Positions 19,525 through 30,537 are shown, numbered from the stretch's first letter. The stretch is DNA of 64,000 bases from Vibrio crassostreae (GCF_024347415.1 NZ_AP025476.1:3162001-3226000); one strand, 5' to 3'. Made by a program: numbers and translations. The notes: a model not told the origin generated them from the letters alone.

Positions 19525-22086
19525 GTGAAGTTCATAAAGCGATTATTCATATTTACATTGATTTGCATGATTCTTGGAGTCAGTACAATTTTCGGGTTTT
19601 ATTATTACGTAAAACCAGAGTTGCCTGATGTTGCCACTTTGCGCGACGTAGAACTCCAAACGCCGATGCAAGTCTTCAGTCAAGACGGTAAGTTGATCTC
19701 TCAATTTGGCGAAAAGCGTCGTAACCCGGTGACTTATGACGAGATTCCTCGCCACTTAGTTGAGGCTCTGATTGCCACCGAAGATAGCCGTTTCTATGAG
19801 CACCCTGGTATTGACCCAATCGGTATCACACGTGCAGCACTCGTGGTTGCTATGTCGGGTTCAGCAAAACAAGGGGCGAGTACCATTACTCAGCAGCTTG
19901 CGCGTAACTTCTTCTTATCTAATGAGAAAAAGATTATGCGTAAGATCAAAGAGATCTTCATTGCGATCCACATTGAGCAACTGCTTAGTAAAGAAGAGAT
20001 CATGGAGCTTTACGTAAACAAGATCTTCCTTGGTCACCGTTCGTATGGTTTTGGCGCTGCAGCACGTGTTTACTTCGGTAAGGATCTTCCTGATCTAACG
20101 CTGAGTGAAATTGCGACACTTGCGGGTATGCCAAAAGCACCTTCGACAATGAATCCTATTTACTCTGTTGAGCGCGCGACTAACCGTCGTAACGTCGTAT
20201 TGCGTCGTATGTTAGACGAGCAATACATCACTCAAGCAGAGTTCGATGACGCTCGTAGCGAAAAACTTATCTCGAAATACCACGGTGCAGAGATCGAACT
20301 GAGCGCGCCGTATGTTGCAGAAGTTGCACGTGCTTGGATGGTGGAACGCTACGGTGAAGAAGCTTATACATCAGGCATGAAGGTCTACACGACTGTTGAT
20401 TCGAAACTGCAAAAAGCAGCGAACCAAGCCGCAATTAAGAACCTACTTGGCTACGATGAGCGTCATGGCTACCGTGGTGCTGAAAAAGTATTGTGGCAGA
20501 CTGCGCAATCAGCGTGGGATCAAGAACAAATCGTTAAACACCTTAAGTCTCAACCAACCTATGGTGACCTAGTCCCTGCTGTTGTTACCGCAGTTGATTC
20601 GAAAAGTGCGCAAATTTGGGTTAAGAACCAAGGTGAAGGCACAATCGAATGGCAAGGTATGAACTGGGCGCGTAAATTCCTAACGGATAACCGCCAAGGA
20701 CCAGCGCCTTCTCAAGCAAAAGAGATTCTAGCTGTTGGTGAACAAATCTGGGTTCGCCATGAAGCCGTTACAGGCGATGAAGTCTCTGAAGAGCCGACAG
20801 AAGAGTCAGCGACTGCAGAATCAGAAACACCAGTTGTATGGCGACTTAGCCAAGTACCTAATGCGAACACCGCATTTGTTGCAATGAACCCGAACAACGG
20901 CGCGGTATTGTCGATGGTGGGTGGCTTTAACTTTGTTCACAACAAGTTCAACCGTGCAACGCAATCTATTCGTCAGGTGGGTTCTGGTATCAAACCATTT
21001 ATCTACTCAGCAGCGATTGAGAAAGGCTTAACGCTAGCCTCACTGATCAATGATGCCCCGATTAACCAATGGGATAAGAGCCAAGGTACGGCATGGCGAC
21101 CAAAGAACTCGCCACCGACTTATGTGGGTCCAACTCGTCTACGTATTGGCTTAGCTCAGTCTAAAAACGTAATGGCGGTACGTGTACTACGCGAAGTAGG
21201 CCTGGATGATACTCGTAACTACCTTACTCGATTTGGTTTTGATATTGACGAAGTACCGCGCTCTGAAACCATTGCGCTAGGTGCTGGTAGCTTAACGCCA
21301 ATGAAAGTAGCGCAAGGTTACTCGGTATTCGCTAACGGTGGTTACTACGTTGAACCTTTCTACATCAGCCGCGTTGAGACTCCATTTGGCGAGACTGAGT
21401 TTGAAGCGACACCAAAAGTCGTCTGTAAAGAAGATTGCAAACAGACCATCACAGCCGATCCAATGGCGGATGAGTTTGCAGAGCAAGACGTGGATGCGAA
21501 AGTTCAATACGCACCTCAAGTTATCTCTGAGCAGAACGCATTCCTAGTTCGTGAAATGATGTACAGCAACATCTGGGGCGGCGGTGATTGGAGTGCAGGT
21601 ACAGGTTGGAACGGTACAGGTTGGCGTGCACAACCACTGAAACGTCGTGACATTGGCGGCAAAACGGGTACCACCAATGACTCGAAAGATACTTGGTACA
21701 GCGGCTACGGCCCTGGCATGGTTGCAACGGTATGGGTTGGTTTTGATAACCACAACCGCAACCTAGGCAGAACCAAAGCGAACTCAAACCTTGGTAAGAA
21801 CCAAATTACGGGTGCAGAAGCTGGCGCGAAAACAGCAGAACCTGCATGGGTTGATTTCATGGGTACTGCGTTAGCGGGTGTTCCTGCTGAACGTAAAGAG
21901 ATTCCGGAGAACATCGTTCGTGTTCGTATCGACCGTGAAACTGGCTTATTGACTAATAAGTTCGATAGCTCATCAATGTTCGAGTACTTCGAGAAAGGCA
22001 CTGAGCCAACCGAGTACATCACAGAACGTTTCAATGACGACATCTACTCAACCTCATCAGGTGAAGCAGTAGAAGAGCTGTTCTAG
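19525..22086 (+). CDS. mrcA: Penicillin-binding protein 1A (bifunctional transglycosylase/transpeptidase)
   Basis: This 853-aa class A PBP polymerises and cross-links peptidoglycan at the inner membrane. A membrane anchor lies at about residues 5-28, and the GT51 transglycosylase (about 60-230) has EDSRFYEHPGID, GASTITQQLARN and KEEIMELYVNKIFLG. An OB-like PCB domain follows, then a transpeptidase domain (about 450-790) with the active-site SGIK in RQVGSGIKPFIYSAA, the SKN motif in LAQSKNVMAVR and KTGTTND. All catalytic motifs are intact. The start is GTG with AGGGA upstream. It diverges from pilM, the usual gamma-proteobacterial arrangement. Confidence 0.96.
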   Translation: MKFIKRLFIFTLICMILGVSTIFGFYYYVKPELPDVATLRDVELQTPMQVFSQDGKLISQFGEKRRNPVTYDEIPRHLVEALIATEDSRFYEHPGIDPIGITRAALVVAMSGSAKQGASTITQQLARNFFLSNEKKIMRKIKEIFIAIHIEQLLSKEEIMELYVNKIFLGHRSYGFGAAARVYFGKDLPDLTLSEIATLAGMPKAPSTMNPIYSVERATNRRNVVLRRMLDEQYITQAEFDDARSEKLISKYHGAEIELSAPYVAEVARAWMVERYGEEAYTSGMKVYTTVDSKLQKAANQAAIKNLLGYDERHGYRGAEKVLWQTAQSAWDQEQIVKHLKSQPTYGDLVPAVVTAVDSKSAQIWVKNQGEGTIEWQGMNWARKFLTDNRQGPAPSQAKEILAVGEQIWVRHEAVTGDEVSEEPTEESATAESETPVVWRLSQVPNANTAFVAMNPNNGAVLSMVGGFNFVHNKFNRATQSIRQVGSGIKPFIYSAAIEKGLTLASLINDAPINQWDKSQGTAWRPKNSPPTYVGPTRLRIGLAQSKNVMAVRVLREVGLDDTRNYLTRFGFDIDEVPRSETIALGAGSLTPMKVAQGYSVFANGGYYVEPFYISRVETPFGETEFEATPKVVCKEDCKQTITADPMADEFAEQDVDAKVQYAPQVISEQNAFLVREMMYSNIWGGGDWSAGTGWNGTGWRAQPLKRRDIGGKTGTTNDSKDTWYSGYGPGMVATVWVGFDNHNRNLGRTKANSNLGKNQITGAEAGAKTAEPAWVDFMGTALAGVPAERKEIPENIVRVRIDRETGLLTNKFDSSSMFEYFEKGTEPTEYITERFNDDIYSTSSGEAVEELF

Positions 22087-22120
22087 CTAGGGTTTGTTGA
22101 ACCTAGTAAGTTGAACCAAC

Positions 22121-22158
22121 AAAAAGGGTTGATATGAATTCACATCAACCCTTTTTTT
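22121..22158. terminator. Bidirectional terminator between mrcA and oxyR
   Basis: AAAGGGTTGAT and ATCAACCCTTT arms around a TGAATTCA core, with a T run on the plus side and As on the other, serve the convergent mrcA and oxyR genes. Confidence 0.85.
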
Positions 22159-22197
22159 ATATCTATACCTTACCAGCTTGGGCTCTGAGATCGAGTG

Positions 22198-23091
22198 TTA
22201 AGCTGTTTTCGCCAGTTGAGTTCGGATAGTCTCAGCCAATTGCTCGAAACGTCCCTTCAATGGAGAACCCGGACGGTAAGCCACGACAATTCTACGTGAA
22301 GGCGTTGGATTCACCGCAGGTACGTAACACACACCATCTTTCTGCTTCTCTTTCGGCACCGATAGCTGAGGAAGCAAGGTAATACCCGCCCCCGCCGCAA
22401 CCATGTTACGCAGCGTTTCTAAGCTAGTCGCCTTAAAGCGCTCATCATCTTTGGCGCCCGCAGCAAAACAGAAACCCAAGGCTTGGTCTCTTAAACAGTG
22501 GCCGTCACCTAGCGCCAGTACGGTCTGTCCATTTAGCTGCAGCATATCGACCGTGTCTTGCTGAGCCCACTCATGGTCACATGGAACGGCAACACTTAAT
22601 GGCTCGTCATACACATCAATCTCTTTGAACACCGCGGTTTCATCAACTGCAGCCAATACCAAGCAATCGAGCTTGCCATCTTCAAGCTGACTCACTAGCT
22701 GATGGGTCTGAGCTTCATGCAAGTAAAGCTCAAGATCTGGGAAGCTCTCTTTAAGATGAGGAACAATCTTAGGCAAGATGTAAGGACCCACGGTTGGAAT
22801 AAAACCAATGTGCATTGGCCCCGTCATCGCCTCACCGTGGCCACTCGCCATATCTTTAAAAGTTTTCACTTCATTGAGAATACGCTTGGCTTGTTCAACA
22901 AGTTGTAACCCTGATTCTGTAAATATCACCTTCCTTGGACTACGCTCGGTTAACTGAAGTCCAATTTCATCTTCCAGCTTGCGTATTTGACCGCTTAGTG
23001 TCGGCTGACTGACAAAGCACGCTTCTGCCGCTTTTCGGAAGTGTTTATGCTCTGCGAGCGCCACCAAGTATTCAAAGTCACGAATGTTCAT
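22198..23091 (-). CDS. oxyR: Hydrogen-peroxide-sensing LysR-type regulator OxyR
   Basis: This 297-aa LysR-family regulator has an N-terminal winged helix (NIRDFEYLVALAEHKHFRKA, SQPTLSGQIRKLEDEIG) and a sensor domain. The sensor block LGDGHCLRDQALGFCFAAG contains both redox cysteines equivalent to E. coli C199 and C208. Peroxide oxidises them to a disulfide, activating transcription of antioxidant genes. It is divergent from the peroxiredoxin-glutaredoxin gene, a typical OxyR target, with a candidate OxyR site in the shared gap. It converges with mrcA. Confidence 0.95.
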   Translation of the reverse strand: MNIRDFEYLVALAEHKHFRKAAEACFVSQPTLSGQIRKLEDEIGLQLTERSPRKVIFTESGLQLVEQAKRILNEVKTFKDMASGHGEAMTGPMHIGFIPTVGPYILPKIVPHLKESFPDLELYLHEAQTHQLVSQLEDGKLDCLVLAAVDETAVFKEIDVYDEPLSVAVPCDHEWAQQDTVDMLQLNGQTVLALGDGHCLRDQALGFCFAAGAKDDERFKATSLETLRNMVAAGAGITLLPQLSVPKEKQKDGVCYVPAVNPTPSRRIVVAYRPGSPLKGRFEQLAETIRTQLAKTA

Positions 23092-23164
23092 GATCAGTCT
23101 CTTACCTCAGGTTTTAATAAGAACAAGGGTTCTAACAAAAACATTTAAAAGAAAAACACTCTTG

Positions 23165-23201
23165 ATAGAATTTACCTATCAAAACCATAACATCAAACGA
23201 T
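23165..23201. promoter_or_regulatory. Candidate OxyR binding site
   Basis: ATAGAATTTACCTAT at 23165-23179 matches the half-operator ATAGnTnnnAnCTAT at all fixed positions but one. After 7 bp comes a weaker second half, ATAACATCAAACGAT (23187-23201). The tandem half-operators with 7-bp spacing are the OxyR layout. The site lies 74 bp upstream of oxyR and 112 bp upstream of the Prx-Grx start. Confidence 0.55.
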
Positions 23202-23313
23202 TAGAGCTATCAAAGGATTTATCTAATAATGGGCTCAACGAAACGAAACAGAGCGAAGAAAAACGTTAAGCTCTGATAGAACAAAATTAAAAATACTATT
23301 TAAGGAAATCAAT

Positions 23314-24042
23314 ATGTTTGCATCTAAAGAAGGTCAATCAATCCCTCAAGTAACATTCCCAACTCGCCAAGGTGATGCATGGGTTAACGTAACGACTGAA
23401 GAGCTATTCAAAGACAAAACAGTTATCGTATTCAGCCTACCAGGCGCGTTTACGCCAACATGTTCTTCAAGCCACCTACCTCGTTACAACGAGCTACACT
23501 CTGTATTCAAAGAAAACGGTGTTGATGACATTCTGTGTGTTTCAGTAAACGACACATTCGTAATGAACGCTTGGAAAGCAGACCAAGAAGCAGAAAACAT
23601 CACATTCATCCCAGATGGTAACGGTGATTTCACAGACGGCATGGGCATGCTAGTTGAGAAAAACGACATCGGCTTCGGCAAACGTTCATGGCGCTACAGC
23701 ATGCTGGTTAAAAACGGCGTGGTAGAAAAAATGTTCATCGAAGAAGACGTACCAGGCGACCCGTTCAAGGTTTCTGATGCTGATACTATGCTTAACTACC
23801 TTGCTCCTGAGCACAAAGAGCAAGAGTCAATCACAGTATTCACTAAGCCAGGTTGTCCTTTCTGTATGAAAGCGAAGCAGAACCTAATCGACAAAGGTCT
23901 AAACTACGAAGAAGTCGTTCTAGGTAAAGATGCAACAACAGTAAGCCTACGTGCAATCTCTGGTCGCACTACTGTTCCTCAAGTATTCATCGGTGGTAAA
24001 CACATCGGTGGCAGCGAAGAACTAGAAGCTTTCCTAGGTTAA
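23314..24042 (+). CDS. Hybrid peroxiredoxin-glutaredoxin
   Basis: This 242-aa fusion has a Prx5-type peroxiredoxin domain (residues 1-165, peroxidatic Cys50 in [12 protein letters not shown]) joined to a glutaredoxin domain (about 170-242, redox CPFC in [26 protein letters not shown]). Hybrids of this kind, known from Haemophilus and Vibrio, reduce peroxides with glutathione through their own glutaredoxin. It is divergent from oxyR and presumably OxyR-activated. The codon use looks strongly biased, as for a highly expressed gene. Confidence 0.95.
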   Translation: MFASKEGQSIPQVTFPTRQGDAWVNVTTEELFKDKTVIVFSLPGAFTPTCSSSHLPRYNELHSVFKENGVDDILCVSVNDTFVMNAWKADQEAENITFIPDGNGDFTDGMGMLVEKNDIGFGKRSWRYSMLVKNGVVEKMFIEEDVPGDPFKVSDADTMLNYLAPEHKEQESITVFTKPGCPFCMKAKQNLIDKGLNYEEVVLGKDATTVSLRAISGRTTVPQVFIGGKHIGGSEELEAFLG

Positions 24043-24090
24043 TCACTTAGTCGCTAGTAAACGCTTAGTAAATAAATAGCAGTAATACCA

Positions 24091-24118
24091 GCTAACCCAC
24101 CCTCTTGTGGGTTAGCTA
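24091..24118 (+). terminator. Hairpin after the Prx-Grx gene
   Basis: GCTAACCCAC (24091-24100) and GTGGGTTAGC (24107-24116) are perfect 10-bp arms with a 6-nt loop. The T tract is short (TATT). Confidence 0.7.
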
Positions 24119-24330
24119 TTCCAAACACTCTTATCTGAGTTTTGGAAAAAGAATATAGCCTGTGGCTCGCCTACTTTGAACTAACCTATAGTTAGTAACA
24201 AAAAGCAGAACCACAAGCTAAACCTAATAAAACAGAATCACAAAACTGCCCCGTTATCCTGACTCTCAAACAATCACCAGAGTTGGAGGGGTTCGTTCAA
24301 ACTAAATTCAGCCATTGCGAGAAAATTATT

Positions 24331-25797
24331 ATGAAACAAGTCAATGTAGATGTAGCAGTTATCGGGGGCGGTACGGCAGGTCTAGGTTCTTACCGCACTG
24401 CAAAAGCACACACTGACAGTGTCGTGATGATTGAAGGCGGCCCTTACGGTACTACCTGTGCTCGCGTTGGTTGTATGCCATCTAAACTGCTTATTGCAGC
24501 TGCAGAAAGCGTACACCAAATCGAGAAAGCTCCGGCTTTTGGCGTTCACCCACAAGGTGATATCGTGATTAACGGCCGTGAAGTGATGGACCGAGTGAAG
24601 TTTGAACGTGACCGTTTTGTTGGTTTTGTTTTAGAAGGTGTTGATGAAATCCCAGAGCAAAACAAGATCTCTGGCTACGCAAAATTTTTAGACGACAGTA
24701 CACTACAAATTGATGACCACACGGTTGTCACCGCTAAACGTATTGTTATCGCAACTGGCTCTCGCCCTGCATACCCTGCCGTTTGGAATGAGCTTGGTGA
24801 TCGTCTGATCATTAACGATGACGTGTTCAGCTGGGATGATTTACCAGAATCGGTTGCAGTATTTGGCCCTGGTGTTATTGGTCTTGAGCTTGGTCAGTCA
24901 CTGCATCGCTTAGGTGTGAAGACCAAACTGTTCGGTTTAGGTGGTCAAGTTGGCCCAGTAACCGACCCAGAGATCATGGCTTACGCAGATAAAGCCTTCA
25001 ATGAAGAGTTCTACCTAGATGCCGACGTGAAAATCGAAAGCATGAAGCGTATTACCACTGAATCGGGTGAGGCTCGCGTCGAAATCCAGTTCATCAATAA
25101 GCAAGGTGAACTAGAAACTAACGTCGTTGAGTACGTACTGGCAGCAACGGGGCGTCGTCCCAACACCGACAAACTTGGCCTAGAGAATACCTCTCTAGAA
25201 CTTGATGAGCGTGGTGTTCCAATCGCTGACCACTACACGCTACAAACATCATTGCCATCAGTATTCATTGCAGGTGATGCAAGCAACCAACTACCTCTGC
25301 TACATGAAGCAGCAGACCAAGCCCGCATTGCAGGAGACAACGCTGGTCGCTTCCCTGAGATTCGTGCAGGCCTACGCCGCTCTAAAATCTCAGCGGTATT
25401 CTCTGACCCGCAAATCGCGATGGTTGGTGAATCCTACAAAGAGATCACCACCCGCTTAGGCACATGTGGTTGTTTCGCAACGGGTGAAGTGTCGTTCGAG
25501 AACCAAGGTCGTTCACGAGTGATGCTACGCAACAAAGGTATTCTGCACGTTTACGGTGAGCAAGGTACAGGCCGCTTCCTTGGTGCTGAGATGATGGGAC
25601 CAAACGCAGAACACTTAGCTCACTTGTTAGCATGGGCACACCAGAACAAGATGACGGTTTCTGAAATGCTAGACATGCCGTTCTATCACCCAGTAATTGA
25701 AGAAGGTGTACGAACAGCGCTGCGTGACCTGAATGCGAAACTGCACTTAGGCCCAGAGATGGTGAAACACTGTCTAGACTGTGGTCCAGGTTGTTAA
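24331..25797 (+). CDS. Dihydrolipoamide dehydrogenase-like flavoprotein with Cys-rich C-terminal tail
   Basis: This 488-aa pyridine nucleotide-disulfide oxidoreductase starts MKQVNVDVAVIGGGTAGLG (FAD Rossmann motif, residues 8-19) with the redox CX4C pair C43/C48 in GTTCARVGCMPSK. An NAD(P)-binding block VFGPGVIGLELG, the second FAD motif VFIAGDAS and a dimerisation-domain His-Glu pair in FYHPVIEEGVRTAL follow. It is not part of an E1-E2-E3 dehydrogenase operon; it follows the Prx-Grx gene, so it may serve redox homeostasis. The protein ends HCLDCGPGC (C481, C484, C488), a tail I do not know from classical Lpd. The open frame starts 16 codons earlier without a good ribosome site. Confidence 0.85.
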   Translation: MKQVNVDVAVIGGGTAGLGSYRTAKAHTDSVVMIEGGPYGTTCARVGCMPSKLLIAAAESVHQIEKAPAFGVHPQGDIVINGREVMDRVKFERDRFVGFVLEGVDEIPEQNKISGYAKFLDDSTLQIDDHTVVTAKRIVIATGSRPAYPAVWNELGDRLIINDDVFSWDDLPESVAVFGPGVIGLELGQSLHRLGVKTKLFGLGGQVGPVTDPEIMAYADKAFNEEFYLDADVKIESMKRITTESGEARVEIQFINKQGELETNVVEYVLAATGRRPNTDKLGLENTSLELDERGVPIADHYTLQTSLPSVFIAGDASNQLPLLHEAADQARIAGDNAGRFPEIRAGLRRSKISAVFSDPQIAMVGESYKEITTRLGTCGCFATGEVSFENQGRSRVMLRNKGILHVYGEQGTGRFLGAEMMGPNAEHLAHLLAWAHQNKMTVSEMLDMPFYHPVIEEGVRTALRDLNAKLHLGPEMVKHCLDCGPGC

Positions 25798-25850
25798 TTT
25801 CAAGCCGTTGAAAAACTAGCAGTTTGGTCTATTAACAGAGACTAGATACT

Positions 25851-25880
25851 AAAAAGGAAAGCCATTGGCTTTCCTTTTTG
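25851..25880 (+). terminator. Intrinsic terminator after the lpd-like gene
   Basis: AAAAAGGAAAGC and GCTTTCCTTTTT arms with a short loop are followed by GTTTTTTGG. Confidence 0.85.
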
Positions 25881-25903
25881 TTTTTTGGCAACGCACAAAT
25901 AAC

Positions 25904-26018
25904 AGATTCCCGACTACGTTCCCTCGTCGCTTTCGGGAATGACGTTGATTTATTTAAGCCACTAAACCAAAACTTAAACCGTCATTCCAGAACCGAGGGA
26001 CGAGGTATCTGGAATCTC
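25904..26018. repeat. Pair of inverted REP-like hairpin repeats
   Basis: Copy 1 (25904-25944) begins AGATTCC and ends GGAATGACG. Copy 2 (25980-26018) is the same element inverted, beginning CGTCATTCC and ending GGAATCTC, with shared GTCCCTCG/CGAGGGAC-type internal sequence. Each copy is itself a hairpin (TTCCCGA/TCGGGAA and TTCCAGA/TCTGGAA). They lie between the convergent lpd-like and ridA-family genes. The arrangement resembles a BIME/REP unit. A CATTCCAGAA fragment also occurs near 58087. Confidence 0.65.
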
Positions 26019-26052
26019 TTAAAACCGTTACTTATCGCTAAATGCGAGAGAA

Positions 26053-26400
26053 TTACTTCTCAGCTGCAATCACAGAGATCTCAACTAGCAGTGCTTCGCG
26101 AGCCATGTCGCCAGTCACACATGCGCGAGCTGGAGCGTGACCTTCTGGAACCCATGCATCCCATACTGCGTTCATTTCTTGGAAGTCTTTCATGTCTTTC
26201 AAGTAAATCGTTGCTGACAGCATGTGCTCTTTGTCGCTGCCTGCTTGCTCAAGTAGCGCTTCTACTTTATCTAGCATGGTCTGTGTTTGTTCAGTGATGT
26301 CTTTAGTTGCATCAGCACAAACTTGGCCACATAGGTAGATAGTACCGTTGTGTTTAACAATACGGCTCATGCGTTGCTTGGTTTCTTGGCGCTCAATCAT
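26053..26400 (-). CDS. RidA/YjgF-family protein (YoaB-like)
   Basis: This 115-aa chorismate-mutase-like RidA-family protein contains GTIYLCGQV near residue 20, [20 protein letters not shown] and [18 protein letters not shown]. The N-terminal extension and HAPARA block resemble E. coli YoaB more than RidA itself. RidA deaminates reactive enamine/imine intermediates, and the true activity of YoaB-like members is not established. ATG at 26400 keeps the length typical of that subgroup; a second Met at residue 11 is possible. It diverges from the small Cys4 membrane protein gene. Confidence 0.88.
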   Translation of the reverse strand: MIERQETKQRMSRIVKHNGTIYLCGQVCADATKDITEQTQTMLDKVEALLEQAGSDKEHMLSATIYLKDMKDFQEMNAVWDAWVPEGHAPARACVTGDMAREALLVEISVIAAEK

Positions 26401-26487
26401 CGATTTTCTCTCTCTATGTCACCGTGATCCAATATCTTGTGACGTGGTATTATCAGAGCAACAAGCATAACGCGAATCAAGCCCAAG

Positions 26488-26736
26488 ATGACATGTCTTC
26501 ATTGCAATAAAAAGGAAAAAATCTTCAATAAACTCGGTCGCTGCCAACGTTGTATGAATCAGCTCATGGTGTTGTCGATCTTGAGCTGGGGAGCATGGTG
26601 GTTGTTTTTCAGGGAAGACCCAAAGAGCATCAATGCCATTGCTTTGATGATGGCCGCTTTCGCATTCAGTGGTTTGCTATCGCTGCATTGGATAATGAAA
26701 TTTGTGGTGCTGCCTTTGAGGAATAAAAAGCGTTAG
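26488..26736 (+). CDS. Small Cys4 membrane protein, possibly DUF3624
   Basis: This 82-aa protein begins with two CxxC pairs (C3/C6 and C19/C22, MTCLHCNKKE and GRCQRCMNQ), a likely zinc ribbon. Two hydrophobic helices follow (about 25-42 and 48-70) and a basic C-terminus, RNKKR. It resembles the uncharacterised DUF3624 family of Vibrio, but I name that only from memory of its size and layout. The ribosome site is weak. It stands alone between the ridA-family gene and argH. I cannot assign a function. Confidence 0.6.
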   Translation: MTCLHCNKKEKIFNKLGRCQRCMNQLMVLSILSWGAWWLFFREDPKSINAIALMMAAFAFSGLLSLHWIMKFVVLPLRNKKR

Positions 26737-26840
26737 CTGAGGTGTTTGTTGGATAGGCAATAATGATTAGATAATAGGTTCAATACATCAAGCGTTTATC
26801 GTAATTATCGAGCGATTATCATTTGCCAAACAGCAGATAG

Positions 26841-26969
26841 AAAAAAGCCCCAGAACCAATCGATTCTAGGGCTTTCTTAGAAAATTCTAAGAAAAAGCAG
26901 TGGTACTTTAATAGACCGGGCTTTTCTTAATTTGTTCCCAAAAAAGATCAGATTTTCGATCTTTTTTTT
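26841..26969 (-). terminator. Tandem terminators after argH
   Basis: AAAGCCC...AGAA with TTCT...GGGCTTT (about 26844-26875) is one stem, followed by a small TTTCTTAGAA/TTCTAAGAAA hairpin (26874-26895). Nearer argH, AAAAAGATC (26941-26949) and GATCTTTTT (26958-26966) form another stem. On the minus strand this one comes first after the stop and is followed by a T run. The rest of the gap is empty. Confidence 0.7.
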
Positions 26970-26990
26970 AGGGGCTATAAAATCAATGCC

Positions 26991-28925
<1,935 letters not shown>

Positions 28926-28971
28926 TCAGTATTTTTCTGATGGTTTAAACTTACGGCAATTCAAAATGAAA

Positions 28972-29010
28972 ATAAAGTATTAATTCATTATTTTCACATA
29001 TTTATTCACC
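28972..29010 (-). promoter_or_regulatory. Candidate ARG-box pair upstream of argH
   Basis: On the minus strand TGAATAAATAT and TGAATTAATA begin exactly 21 bp apart (ATTCA at 28983 and 29004 on plus). Two 18-bp ARG boxes separated by 3 bp give that spacing. Each has one conserved half and an A/T core; the other halves are degenerate. Confidence 0.5.
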
Positions 29011-29105
29011 ACAAATTGAATCCATTGATTATTTTCAGCGTGGAGCGCGAATTATATGCCATTCGATAGTAAAAACCGAAGCTGATTTATTAAGCGAATA
29101 GAAAG

Positions 29106-29144
29106 TAAAAAGCCCACTCACTAATCAATAGTGAATGGGCTTTG
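29106..29144 (-). terminator. Intrinsic terminator after argG
   Basis: AAAGCCCA(c)TCACT and AGTGA(a)TGGGCTTT arms with a 7-nt loop are followed on the minus strand by TTTACTTTC. Confidence 0.8.
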
Positions 29145-29212
29145 CATAATAATGTCTGTTTACTGACCTTCAACCTTTCGCTAAAGGCTAGCGCGCTAAC
29201 TCATTATTAGGA

Positions 29213-30424
29213 TTACTTTTGGCTATTCAGAGCACGAATACGGCTTGATAGCGAGTAAAGACGGATGAAGCCTTCAGCGTGGCTTTGGTCGTAAACTTCA
29301 TCTTCACCAAAGGTTGCAAACTCTTCTGAGTATAGGCTGTTGTCAGAACGCTTCTGAGTCACCGTTGCATGGCCTTTGTAAAGTTTGATAACCACTTCGC
29401 CATTCACGTCTTGTGCTAGCTCTTCTGTCGCGGCAAGGATTGACTTACATAGTGGAGTGAACCAACGACCGTCGTATACAAGGTGAGAAGCTTTAACACC
29501 TAACTCTTCACGGAATTCGAATGCCGCTTTATCAAGAACCAGTTGCTCTACTGCACGCAGTGCTTCCATCATGATTGTGCCACCCGGAGTTTCATAACAA
29601 CCACGAGACTTCATGCCAACAAGACGGTTTTCTACGATATCGATACGACCAACACCGTGCTTAGCGCCCTTCTCATTTAGGTAAACCAGTGCGTTGTATG
29701 GCGTCATTGTTTCACCATCAACCGCTACCACTTCGCCTTTTTCAACTTTAAGCGTCACTGTTTCAGATTCGTTTGGTGCCTGCTCTGGGTCTACAGTCCA
29801 AGCCCAGCAATCTTCGTTCGGTGCGTTCCATGTATCTTCTAGAACGCCACCTTCTGTTGAAATGTGCCATGCGTTTGCATCACGCGAGTAAATCTTAGTC
29901 AGAGAAGCAGTACAAGGAATGTTACGTTCTGCTAGGTAATCTAGACACTCTTCACGGCTCACTAGATCCCACTCACGCCATGGTGCAATTACGTGTAGGT
30001 CTGGTGCTAGTGCTGCGAATGCACCTTCAAAACGAACTTGGTCATTACCTTTACCAGTACAACCGTGACACAGTGCGTCTGCTCCTACTTTACGAGCAAC
30101 TTCAACCTGCGCTTTCGCAATGATTGGACGAGCCATAGAAGTACCTAGTAGGTATTTGCCTTCGTAGTAAGCGCCCGTTTTTAGCGTTGGGTAGATGTAA
30201 TCTGCCACCATCTCTTCTTTAAGGTCAGCGATGTAACACTCAGAAGCACCCGAAGCTTTCGCTTTCTCTTCGATACCAATCAACTCTTCGTCGCCTTGAC
30301 CAACATCCGCAACAAACGCAACCACTTCACAGTCATAGTTCTCTTTCAACCATGGAATGATTACTGATGTGTCTAGACCGCCAGAGTAGGCTACTACAAC
30401 TTTCTTTACGTTAACTTTGCTCAT
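29213..30424 (-). CDS. argG: Argininosuccinate synthase
   Basis: This 403-aa ATP pyrophosphatase-family enzyme condenses citrulline and aspartate. It starts [21 protein letters not shown], with the PP-loop AYSGGLDTS at about residues 11-19; [28 protein letters not shown] and [13 protein letters not shown] are family blocks. The upstream frame extension of 19 codons lacks conserved sequence. AGGAG precedes the ATG at 30424. It follows argB by 113 bp in argCBG and ends at a terminator. Confidence 0.96.
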   Translation of the reverse strand: MSKVNVKKVVVAYSGGLDTSVIIPWLKENYDCEVVAFVADVGQGDEELIGIEEKAKASGASECYIADLKEEMVADYIYPTLKTGAYYEGKYLLGTSMARPIIAKAQVEVARKVGADALCHGCTGKGNDQVRFEGAFAALAPDLHVIAPWREWDLVSREECLDYLAERNIPCTASLTKIYSRDANAWHISTEGGVLEDTWNAPNEDCWAWTVDPEQAPNESETVTLKVEKGEVVAVDGETMTPYNALVYLNEKGAKHGVGRIDIVENRLVGMKSRGCYETPGGTIMMEALRAVEQLVLDKAAFEFREELGVKASHLVYDGRWFTPLCKSILAATEELAQDVNGEVVIKLYKGHATVTQKRSDNSLYSEEFATFGEDEVYDQSHAEGFIRLYSLSSRIRALNSQK

Positions 30425-30537
30425 TTTCTTTCTCCTAGTTTCCATACTGCACATGGCGGTCAGCGTTGGAAATGACTTCATAATTATATGTTTATTTAAT
30501 TTGTCTAAATTCTTTAAGTAGTGACTCGTTGTGAGAC

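Noticed and set aside
25878..26297. A 139-codon plus-strand frame
   Set aside because: It starts in the lpd terminator, crosses the REP-like repeats and continues antisense to the ridA-family gene. No family resemblance.
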